From: Arthrobacter sp. ES3-54
GTDB taxonomy: Bacteria; Actinomycetota; Actinomycetes; Actinomycetales; Micrococcaceae
Length of the DNA stretch: 33,004 nt
Direction of reading: 5' to 3'
Assembly (NCBI RefSeq): GCF_029504395.1
Contig: NZ_JAQFIF010000027.1
Coordinates: 1 to 33,004, forward strand
The position numbers and the translations under genes are program-made. Below, piece after piece: positions 1 to 6,735 of the stretch; the stretch's first letter is position 1; the number at the start of each line of letters is the position of its first letter. The notes beneath the pieces were generated by a model, which was given only the letters and a program-made list of their open reading frames with translations, ran no database searches and had not been told where the DNA came from.

Positions 1-26
1 TGGGAGAGTAGGTCACCGCCGGAACA
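1..26 (+). rRNA. rrf: 5S ribosomal RNA, 3' end (partial)
   Basis: The first 26 bases match the conserved 3' end of actinobacterial 5S rRNA: the GGGAGAGTAGG segment of helices IV/V followed by CACCGCCGGAAC, which pairs with the 5' end of the molecule. The gene begins outside the window. A strong terminator follows 12 bases later, as expected at the end of an rRNA operon. The exact mature 3' end is uncertain by a base or two. Confidence 0.85.
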
Positions 27-38
27 CCATTCACGGTC

Positions 39-68
39 GAGGACCCCCAACCAAGGTTGGGGGTCCTC
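39..68 (+). terminator. Intrinsic terminator of the rRNA operon
   Basis: A perfect 14-bp inverted repeat (arms 39-52 and 55-68) separated by AA, followed by CCGCATTT. The arms are GAGGACCCCCAACC and its exact complement. The hairpin is very stable and lies directly behind the 5S rRNA end, so it almost certainly ends rRNA transcription. The T-run is short. Confidence 0.85.
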
Positions 69-192
69 CCGCATTTAACCCCCACAACACAAAACGGGAC
101 CGCCAACCACGTTGAGGTCCTGCCGCCAAAGCCCCAAATACCCCGCAGGTCCCTGGCCGCATCGGGGGTAATTGGCCTCTAGCCCACACCAC

Positions 193-232
193 ATAACGCC
201 CCGTCAGGACCGATAACGCCCCGTCAGGACCG
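193..232. repeat. Perfect 20-bp tandem duplication
   Basis: The 20-base unit ATAACGCCCCGTCAGGACCG occurs at 193-212 and again at 213-232 with no mismatch. It lies in non-coding DNA downstream of the rRNA terminator. A recent slippage duplication is the simplest explanation; no function is evident. Confidence 0.9.
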
Positions 233-518
233 CCGGCCTGGGCCCTGGGCCACGCCGAGGCCATCGTAGATTCAGACCTCAAGACATCCACCAGAAGCCC
301 GGTCCCTGCCTCTCACGAGGCCGCTCCGGCTCGCTATCCAGGCGGCGCAAAGACCGCCGGCGAGGACCGCGGAGGATCTCGCTGGATCGGCGCCGGCGAA
401 GGGGCGTCCGCTCTCGGCGCAATTTGGCCGCGATCGGCGTCGATTCCAGTGATTTTCCCCAAAAAACGCCGAAAACACGCGGAATTTGCCACCTCTGAGG
501 CGCCAAGCTGGTAAGTTT

Positions 519-534
519 TCGAACAGTGGTTTGT
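519..534. promoter_or_regulatory. Possible LexA (SOS) box upstream of hup
   Basis: TCGAAC-AGTG-GTTTGT. The actinobacterial LexA consensus is TCGAAC-N4-GTTCGA. The left half is perfect and the right half matches 4 of 6. It lies 52-67 bases before the hup start codon. With one degenerate half this is a weak candidate. Confidence 0.2.
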
Positions 535-585
535 ACGCATGCCGTGTGCAGGCTCCAAAAATCATGACCGTCCAGGAGGACATAA

Positions 586-873
586 ATGGCTAAGAACCGT
601 AGTGAACTTGTTGCAGAGGTCGCAGGCAAGGCCGGCACCAGCCAGGCAGCAGTCAACTCCGTGCTCGACGCACTGTTCGAGGTCTTCGAGACCTCTGTCG
701 CCGCGGGCGAAAAGATCACCATCCCGGGCTGGCTCGCAGTCGAGCGCACCGACCGTGCAGCTCGCACCGGCCGCAACCCGCAGACCGGCGAGACCATCCA
801 GATTGCCGCTGGCCACAGCGTCAAGCTGACCGCCGGCTCCAAGCTGAAGGCTGCAGTCGCCAAGAAGAAGTAG
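586..873 (+). CDS. hup: HU-family nucleoid-associated DNA-binding protein
   Basis: A 95-residue histone-like protein that binds and bends DNA as a dimer and helps compact the nucleoid. The sequence shows the HU/IHF layout: an N-terminal helical dimerisation part beginning MAKNRSELVAEVAGKAG, a central beta region with the GWLAVERTDRAARTGRNPQTG arm segment (about residues 48-68), and the AAGHSVKLTAGSKLK C-terminal part ending in lysines. This is the normal length for a bacterial HU without the long Lys/Ala tail found in mycobacterial homologues. The ATG is preceded by AGGAGGA (574-580) at good spacing, which fixes the start. It is monocistronic, with its own terminator directly downstream. It sits just behind an rRNA operon. 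Confidence 0.95.
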   Translation: MAKNRSELVAEVAGKAGTSQAAVNSVLDALFEVFETSVAAGEKITIPGWLAVERTDRAARTGRNPQTGETIQIAAGHSVKLTAGSKLKAAVAKKK

Positions 874-890
874 TCTTCTTCGCAGGCTTG

Positions 891-925
891 AAAGGAGCGG
901 CAACCCTCGGGTTGCCGCTCCTTTT
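891..925 (+). terminator. Intrinsic terminator of hup
   Basis: A perfect 16-bp inverted repeat (arms 891-906 and 909-924, loop TC) followed by a T-run ending at 925. It lies 17 bases after the hup stop codon and is a textbook rho-independent terminator. Confidence 0.92.
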
Positions 926-1050
926 GCGTTCCCCGCCGGTTCCCTGCCCGATCCCCGCCCGTCCCCCATATTGTTCGCTTGGGCCGATCCCCACGGCCGA
1001 ACCATTGTGACCGATTCGCTGAGCAGGGCGGCGTAGCGGACAATGGAGGT

Positions 1051-3225
1051 GTGCCTTCCGCAGCAAATCCCACGCCCACAACCGCAGCGCCCGTTCCCCC
1101 AGGGGACCCACGCGGCCCTGGCCAAGGTCCCGGTGGGATTTCCCGGCCGTGGCTGATCGCCGGCCTTGGCGCGTTGTTTGTGGGCCTGATCGCGGCACTC
1201 ATCTTTTCCGGCGCGGCAGCCGCCCGCGAAGTTTCCGATCCGGGCGCACTGGTGCGCTGGGGGCTGCCGGTGAGCAAAGCGGTCCACAACATCGCCGTGG
1301 CCACCGTGATCGGCGGCCTTATCTTCGCCGTCGGGATCCTCCCGCGGAACAGGAACGGGTCCCGGTCCAAGGATCAGGACGCCCCGGAACATCCGGCCTT
1401 CACCCGGGCACTGGCCGTGGCCGCGGCGGCGGGCGCCGTCTGGACGCTCTCCGCGATCTCCGTGCTGGTCCTGGGCTACGCGGACATTGCAGGGCAGGGC
1501 ATCTCCGGCGATGCGGAATTCACCCGTTCCCTCGTGTACTTCATGACGGACATCGAAACCGGACGCGCCTGGCTGGCTGTCGTGATCATTGCGGCCGTGG
1601 TCACCACCGCCCTGTTCGGGGTGCGCTCCCGCGGCGGGCTGGCACTGACGCTGGTCCTTTCGCTGATCGGACTGGTCCCCGCCGCCCTAATCGGGCACTC
1701 CTCAAGCTCCAGCGACCACGAGGGCGCCATCAACTCCCTCGGCCTTCACCTGGTGGGCGTATCGGCCTGGGTAGGCGGCATCATCATGCTGGCGGTCCTT
1801 TCCGGAGTCCTGGGCGGCACCGGCGCCGGCGGACGCACCTCGGGTGCATCCCCGCGGACCGCAGACATCACCGAGCCAACCCTCCGGCGGTTCTCATCCC
1901 TTGCGGGCTTTGCCTTCGTTCTGGTCTTCGCCTCAGGCGTGATCAACGCCAGCATCCGCCTCACCACATGGGCAGACCTCTTCGGGTCGGCCTACGGGCA
2001 ACTGATCCTCGCTAAGACGGCGGCGGTCCTTGTGCTGGGCGGCATCGGGCTCATGCACCGCCGCTGGGTCATCCCGCAGCTGGGCAACCGCGGCATGGGC
2101 AGGTCGGCGCGCCAAGTGCTGTGGCAGCTGGTGATCGTGGAGCTGCTCATCATGGGAGCGACGTCCGGGATCGCTGTGGCGCTGGGGCGCTCTGCCCCGC
2201 CGCAGCCCACCACCTTCGCCCCCGACGCGTCACCGGCCTTCATCCTCTCCGGCTACGAGCTGCCGCCGGAACTGACCCCAGAACGATGGCTCACGGAGTG
2301 GCGGCTCGACTGGCTCTGGGTCGCCGTCGCACTCTTTGCCCTGGTGTCCTACGTCCTCGGTGTCCGGAAGGTGCTGCACCGCGGCGACTCGTGGTCCTGG
2401 TTCCGGACCGTCAACTGGGTGATCGGGCTCATGGTCCTCACCTACGTGACCTCGGGGCCGCCGTCGGTCTACGGCAGGGTGTTGTTTTCCGCGCACATGG
2501 TGGACCACATGGCCCTGACCATGGTGGCCCCCATCTTCCTGGTCCTCGGCGCCCCCGTGACGCTGGCGCTCCGGGCGCTCACGCCGCGGCGCGACAGCTC
2601 GCGTGGACCGCGTGAGTGGCTGATGATCTTCATCCACTCCAAGTTCTCGCAACTAGTGACCCACCCGCTGTTCGCGGCCGCCAACTTCGCCGGCTCCATC
2701 GTGCTCTTCTACTACTCCGACGCGTTCGGCTACGCGATGCGGGACCACGTGGGCCACGAGCTCATGAACCTGCACTTCGCCCTCACCGGCTACATCTTCG
2801 TACTCACCATGATCGGCACCGATCCGCTGCCGCGCCGCGCCCCGTACCCCATGCGGCTGCTGCTGCTGCTGGCCACCATGGGCTTCCACGCGTTCTTCGG
2901 CGTCGCCATCATGGGCGGCACGGGGCTGCTGGCCGCGGACTACTTCGGCAACCTGGGGCGGACGTGGGGCCCCTCGGCCCTGCTGGACCAGCAGATGGGC
3001 GGCGCCGTGGCCTGGGGCATCGGCGAAGTGCCAACCCTGCTGGTGGCGATCGGCGTCGCCGTTATGTGGTCCCGCTCCGACGCGCGCGAGTCCAAACGCA
3101 CCGACCGGGCGGCGGACAGGAATAACGACGCCGATCTCACCGCTTACAACGATATGTTTGCCAAGCTGGCCGAGCGCGACGCCAGGCTTGCCGAACGCAA
3201 TTCAAAGCTGGAAGGACGCTCATGA
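1051..3225 (+). CDS. CopD / CtaG fusion: copper handling and cytochrome c oxidase assembly membrane protein
   Basis: A large polytopic membrane protein of about 724 residues. The N-terminal half (roughly residues 30-390, about nine hydrophobic segments) resembles the CopD copper-resistance domain. The C-terminal half (roughly 420-690, about seven segments) resembles CtaG of the caa3 type, which helps supply copper to cytochrome c oxidase. The CtaG part carries histidine-rich segments expected of a metal site: HMVDHMAL, HVGHELMNLHF and GFHAFFGV. The tail is charged and cytoplasmic. Start choice is uncertain. A TTG at 979 is possible, but GTG at 1051, directly after GGAGGT, gives a more natural N-terminus, although the spacing is unusually tight. 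The gene overlaps the next one by ATGA, so the two are translationally coupled. The fused architecture is known in actinobacteria. Role in copper delivery is from family knowledge. Confidence 0.85.
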   Translation: MPSAANPTPTTAAPVPPGDPRGPGQGPGGISRPWLIAGLGALFVGLIAALIFSGAAAAREVSDPGALVRWGLPVSKAVHNIAVATVIGGLIFAVGILPRNRNGSRSKDQDAPEHPAFTRALAVAAAAGAVWTLSAISVLVLGYADIAGQGISGDAEFTRSLVYFMTDIETGRAWLAVVIIAAVVTTALFGVRSRGGLALTLVLSLIGLVPAALIGHSSSSSDHEGAINSLGLHLVGVSAWVGGIIMLAVLSGVLGGTGAGGRTSGASPRTADITEPTLRRFSSLAGFAFVLVFASGVINASIRLTTWADLFGSAYGQLILAKTAAVLVLGGIGLMHRRWVIPQLGNRGMGRSARQVLWQLVIVELLIMGATSGIAVALGRSAPPQPTTFAPDASPAFILSGYELPPELTPERWLTEWRLDWLWVAVALFALVSYVLGVRKVLHRGDSWSWFRTVNWVIGLMVLTYVTSGPPSVYGRVLFSAHMVDHMALTMVAPIFLVLGAPVTLALRALTPRRDSSRGPREWLMIFIHSKFSQLVTHPLFAAANFAGSIVLFYYSDAFGYAMRDHVGHELMNLHFALTGYIFVLTMIGTDPLPRRAPYPMRLLLLLATMGFHAFFGVAIMGGTGLLAADYFGNLGRTWGPSALLDQQMGGAVAWGIGEVPTLLVAIGVAVMWSRSDARESKRTDRAADRNNDADLTAYNDMFAKLAERDARLAERNSKLEGRS

Positions 3226-5180
3226 CCGAAACCGTACGCACCCACCTCCGGGTCCGCGCCTCCGAACTCGTGGGCCGCAACTGGCTGAACACCGGCGGCA
3301 AGTCCCTAGACCTCGAATCCCTGCGCGGCAAGATCGTACTGCTGGACTTCTGGACGTTCTGCTGCATCAACTGCCTGCACGTCCTGGACGAACTCCGTCC
3401 GCTCGAGCAGCAGTATTCGGATGTCCTCGTGACGGTCGGCGTGCATTCGCCCAAGTTCGAGCACGAGGCCGATCCCGTGGCACTGGCGGCCGCCGTCGAA
3501 CGCTACGAGATCCGCCACCCGGTCCTCGACGACCCCGAACTGGACACCTGGAAGGCCTACACGGCCCGGGCGTGGCCGACCCTGGTGGTCATCGATCCCG
3601 AGGGCTACATCGTGGCGCACCTCTCCGGTGAGGGCCACGCGGACGGCCTCGCCGTCCTCATCCCCGAACTGATTGCCGAGCATGAGGCCAGGGGCACCCT
3701 GCACCGCGGCGACGGCCCCTATGTGGCGCCGGAACCGACGTCGGGCACGCTGCGCTTCCCCGGCAAGGCCCTGTTCCTGCCCGCCGGCCGCGGAGTCGGA
3801 AGCGCCGGCGGCGGCTCGTGGCTGGTGACCGACACCGGCCATCACCGGCTCGTGGAACTCTCCACCAACTTTGAGACGGTGCTGGGCACGTACGGCTCCG
3901 GCGAAAAGGGCCACGCCGACGGCAACGCCGCCACAGCCCGGTTCAACGAACCGCAGGGCCTGGTGCTGCTGCCCGAGGACGTCGCCGCGGACGCCGGTTA
4001 CGACGTCGTCATTGCCGACACGGTGAACCACCGGCTCCGCGGGCTGTCCCTCGCGGACGGAACCGTCAGGACCCTGGCCGGCAACGGCGTGCAGCGGCTG
4101 CTGGAAACCGGGCCGGCCCGCGTGGACGAGGAAGGCGCCGCCTACGGCACCCGGCTCGAGGCGGATCCGCTTGCCGTGTCCCTGAGTTCACCGTGGGATG
4201 TCGTCTGGTCCACCAAACTCAACGCCGCGGTGGTGGCGATGGCTGGAGTGCACCAGATCTTCAGTTTCGAGCCGACCTCCGGCGCCGTAAAGATCATCGC
4301 CGGCAACGGCCTGGAAGGACTCCTGGACGGCACCGCCGCCGAAGCCTGGTTCGCCCAGTCCTCCGGCCTCGCCGAGGACGCCGACGGCAACATCTGGGTG
4401 GCTGACTCCGAGACCTCCGCCCTGCGCAAACTCGTCATTGGCGACGCCGGCAGCATCACCGTCGAGTCGGCCGTGGGCAAGGGCCTGTTCGACTTCGGCT
4501 TCCGCGACGGCCCCGCCGCAGAGGCCCGGCTGCAGCACCCGCTCGGCGTGACGGTGCTCCCCGACGGCTCGGTGGCCATCGCGGACACGTACAACGGCGC
4601 GGTCCGCCGCTACGACCCCGCAACGGGCACGGTCTCCACGCTGGCCCGCGGACTGTCCGAGCCCTCCGACGTGATTGTGGACCACACCCAAGTCGCCGGA
4701 GCCGAGCCGTTGCTGGTGGTGGTCGAGGCCAACAAGCACCAGCTGGTGTACGTGCCCATCCCGAAGGAAGCCCAGCAGGTGGATGAGGGCGCTGTGCAGA
4801 CCCACCGGCCCAAGAGCCCCGTGGCGCCTGGGCCGCTCGAACTGGCGGTGCGCTTCACGGCGCCCACCGGGCAGAAGCTGGACGACCGCTGGGGCGATCC
4901 CACCCAGTTGAAGATCTCGTCCACACCGCCCGAACTGCTGGTGTCCGGCGGCGGAACGTCCGTGGGACTCCTGCGCACCCTGGTGCTTTCCTCCGACGTT
5001 CCCGAAGGCGTCCTGCACATCACCGCCCGCGCGGCGGCGTGCGACGGACCCGAAGACGCCGACGGCGAGATCCCGGACCACGCGGCCTGCCACCTCTACC
5101 AGCAGGACTGGGGAATCCCCGTGCTCCTGCAGGCCGACGGCGACACCGAGCTGGTCCTGGACCTGCGCGGAATGGACTGA
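3222..5180 (+). CDS. Thioredoxin-like / NHL-repeat protein (NHLRC2-type)
   Basis: A 652-residue cytosolic protein with no signal peptide. Residues about 1-170 form a TlpA/AhpC-type thioredoxin fold with the redox motif CINC (C48-C51, preceded by another Cys, in WTFCCINC). The following 350 residues hold repeated beta-propeller blades of the NHL type, recognised by recurring phrases such as FNEPQGLVLL, VIADTVNHRLR, WVADSETSALRKL and VAIADTYNGAVRRYD. The C-terminal 130 residues form a further beta-rich domain. The same architecture is found in animal NHLRC2. The start ATG overlaps the stop of the CopD-CtaG gene and GAAGGA precedes it, so co-translation is likely. The pairing suggests a thiol-redox or copper-linked role in oxidase maturation, but that is inference; the substrate of such proteins is not established. 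Confidence 0.88.
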   Translation: MTETVRTHLRVRASELVGRNWLNTGGKSLDLESLRGKIVLLDFWTFCCINCLHVLDELRPLEQQYSDVLVTVGVHSPKFEHEADPVALAAAVERYEIRHPVLDDPELDTWKAYTARAWPTLVVIDPEGYIVAHLSGEGHADGLAVLIPELIAEHEARGTLHRGDGPYVAPEPTSGTLRFPGKALFLPAGRGVGSAGGGSWLVTDTGHHRLVELSTNFETVLGTYGSGEKGHADGNAATARFNEPQGLVLLPEDVAADAGYDVVIADTVNHRLRGLSLADGTVRTLAGNGVQRLLETGPARVDEEGAAYGTRLEADPLAVSLSSPWDVVWSTKLNAAVVAMAGVHQIFSFEPTSGAVKIIAGNGLEGLLDGTAAEAWFAQSSGLAEDADGNIWVADSETSALRKLVIGDAGSITVESAVGKGLFDFGFRDGPAAEARLQHPLGVTVLPDGSVAIADTYNGAVRRYDPATGTVSTLARGLSEPSDVIVDHTQVAGAEPLLVVVEANKHQLVYVPIPKEAQQVDEGAVQTHRPKSPVAPGPLELAVRFTAPTGQKLDDRWGDPTQLKISSTPPELLVSGGGTSVGLLRTLVLSSDVPEGVLHITARAAACDGPEDADGEIPDHAACHLYQQDWGIPVLLQADGDTELVLDLRGMD

Positions 5181-5192
5181 GCCGCTCCTGAT

Positions 5193-5239
5193 CAAAAGGC
5201 TGCTGTCCGTGACCTCGCGTCACGGGCCGCAGCCTTTTG
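5193..5239 (+). terminator. Intrinsic terminator of the ctaG-thioredoxin operon
   Basis: A long hairpin: outer arms CAAAAGGCTGC (5193-5203) and GCAGCCTTTTG (5229-5239), inner arms CCGTGAC and GTCACGG (5207-5213, 5219-5225). The CCTTTTG on the descending side supplies the T-run. It starts 13 bases after the stop codon. Confidence 0.88.
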
Positions 5240-5608
5240 GCATTCCCCGGACCCGGTAGCCGCGGAATCCCGCCGCCCGTCGACTCCCGGGGCCTGGATA
5301 AGTTGCCCGGCGTGACGCGGCATTATCCACATACGGCAGCCCGCCTGTGCCGCGCCTGGTGGGCGGGGCGGGTCATGAGCCCATGGATGTTCTCACGGCT
5401 TTGACGAGTGTGAGCGCTGCGCCCTTCTACGGGCTGTGGGCGTTGGAACAGACCGGGCCCAAATCCGCGGGATTCCCGAGGAGCCGGGCTTTCGTTCGCA
5501 TGGCTCAAAGTCTGCGCTGCGTGACGGGAAGGGACTCTGCGGCAGGCGGGGCGCGGCGCGCTCGGCCCCGGGTCTAGTCGTTACCGGGGTCTAGTAGTTA
5601 GCCAGGGT
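5240..5608. other. Gene-free spacer with DnaA-box-like sites and a triple short repeat
   Basis: About 370 bases without a convincing gene. The open frames on either strand lack a ribosome binding site, a recognisable product and normal codon bias. A perfect TTATCCACA lies at 5323-5331 and a near match in the opposite direction at 5293-5301. The end of the spacer contains a 17-18-bp repeat (5570-5617) that runs into the stop codon of the next gene. No promoter is assigned. Confidence 0.5.
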
Positions 5609-5617
5609 CTAGTAGTT
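5570..5617. repeat. Triple short tandem repeat at the 3' end of the DUF gene
   Basis: Three copies of GGGTCTAGT(A/C)GTT at 5570-5582, 5587-5599 and 5605-5617, spaced 17 and 18 bases apart. The third copy contains the stop codon and last codons (Asn-Tyr-stop on the minus strand) of the gene ending at 5609. The others look like duplications of that gene end. Confidence 0.8.
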
Positions 5618-6601
5618 GAGCTGCGGCGTGAGCTTGACCGTGTCGCCGTCGATGTCCAGGCGGGTCGTAAAGCTGAAATCGTGGACGGAGTTGATGTCGG
5701 TCGCGGCTCCGGTGAACAGGTCCACCTGGCGGGCCTTGATCCGGGCCTTGCCGTCCAGGGGCGCTACTACCCAGCGGCCGCCGAACGGCTCGATGCTGAC
5801 GGTGGGGTAGTCCGTGATGCTCCAGTCGATGGTCCCGTCCATCACGCGGTTGTTGGTGGCGTGGTAGAAGGGGCAGTCGGGCTGTAGCTTCTGCTGCTTG
5901 TCGGCCTCGGCGGCGCAGGAGTCCAGGAAGTCCTTGACCTTGCCGCTCACGGCCTCCTTCAGGGCGCCTGTGGCCTCGGTCAGCAGGTTCAGCGAGGCCG
6001 GGCGCGCGTCCCCGCCCGTCACGGTTGCCCGGGTGGCCGGGGCGGAGAAGTACTGGCCGTTCAGTGCGGCCTCGTACTCGCCGGGGTAGAAGACAGCCAA
6101 GGAGTTGCGGCCGTTGGGCATGTTTACCGGTACACCGTTGACGGTGGCCTCGCTGGAGTTGACCACGGTGACGTCCAGGACGGGCAGCGCAGCCGGGACG
6201 AAGGACCATTTGTGGAAGAACAGCCACTCGGTGCCGGAGCGCTCCAGCAGGAACTCTGTCCGCAAGTGGCTGCCGTCGATCGTGTAGTCCATGGGTACCA
6301 TGACTTGGTTCGCGCCGCGATCTTCAGCGTCACCTAGCTTGACGTCGGTGATGCGGGCGGCCGCGGTTTGCAGTGCGGTTCCGTCGAGCATCGCCGGGTT
6401 GCTTTGTGGCACGGAGGCGCGCAAGAGCCCCAACGCCTTTTCGCCCTCGCCCTTTTGCAGGGCGCTGAGATATTCGCGGACTGGCTGCTGGGGACCGGCA
6501 ACAGAGTTGTTCACCAGGTTGATGGACACGATGGCCCCGGCCACGGCAAGCATCAGTCCGAGCAGCCACACTGCTGCGATTTTGACCAACGACTGACTCA
6601 T
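5609..6601 (-). CDS. Membrane-anchored protein of unknown function
   Basis: A 330-residue protein that I do not recognise. It has one N-terminal hydrophobic segment (about residues 5-30, LVKIAAVWLLGLMLAVAGAIVSINLV) and an otherwise soluble, probably extracytoplasmic part. The segment after the membrane anchor (REYLSALQKGEGEKALGLL, then ITDVKLGD and a strand-rich stretch) resembles the cone-like NTF2/DUF4878 type of lipoprotein domain, but this is a weak impression. Two cysteines near the C-terminal third (in DSCAAEADKQQKLQPDCPFYHA) could form a disulfide outside the cell. The start is uncertain. ATG at 6601 gives a clean anchor, while an in-frame ATG at 6658 would add 19 basic residues. Neither has a strong ribosome binding site. 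It lies downstream of, and in the same direction as, the HerA-type ATPase gene, 134 bases apart. Confidence 0.7.
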   Translation of the reverse strand: MSQSLVKIAAVWLLGLMLAVAGAIVSINLVNNSVAGPQQPVREYLSALQKGEGEKALGLLRASVPQSNPAMLDGTALQTAAARITDVKLGDAEDRGANQVMVPMDYTIDGSHLRTEFLLERSGTEWLFFHKWSFVPAALPVLDVTVVNSSEATVNGVPVNMPNGRNSLAVFYPGEYEAALNGQYFSAPATRATVTGGDARPASLNLLTEATGALKEAVSGKVKDFLDSCAAEADKQQKLQPDCPFYHATNNRVMDGTIDWSITDYPTVSIEPFGGRWVVAPLDGKARIKARQVDLFTGAATDINSVHDFSFTTRLDIDGDTVKLTPQLNY

Positions 6602-6735
6602 CTGCACGATTCTTACGTTACCTGCACCCCACAGGAATCTCCGCGTCGCGGTCCGCATCTGTGACGCGGAGCATGGCTGACCGCCGTCGGGCTAGCGGGC
6701 CAAGACCATCCCGTTGGACGCCGCCGTGCTTGTCC

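Larger units (their letters stand above)
69..585. other. Gene-free spacer between rRNA operon and hup
   Basis: About 500 bases with no convincing coding sequence. The short open frames here have no ribosome binding site and no recognisable product. It contains a perfect 20-bp tandem duplication (193-232), an AT-richer stretch around 450-485, and a half-conserved LexA-like box (519-534) close to hup. The hup promoter must lie in the last 150 bases. A TTGCCA at 486-491 and TAAGTT at 512-517 resemble -35 and -10 elements, but their 20-base spacing is long, so the promoter is not assigned. Confidence 0.5.

Noticed and set aside
14..240. Additional rRNA sequence or tRNA after the 5S gene
   Set aside because: Beyond the terminator at 39-68 there is no structural RNA pattern, only low-complexity GC-rich DNA and the 20-bp duplication.
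279..1392. Long minus-strand frames across hup and its spacer
   Set aside because: They cross hup and two strong hairpins in antisense, and lack any domain or ribosome binding site.
5293..5331. Chromosomal origin of replication
   Set aside because: Only one perfect DnaA box and one partial box are present, and dnaA, dnaN, rpmH and an AT-rich unwinding region are missing.
5347..5577. Small gene on the plus strand (76 codons)
   Set aside because: No ribosome binding site, no recognised family, poor codon pattern, and the frame runs into the repeat at 5570.
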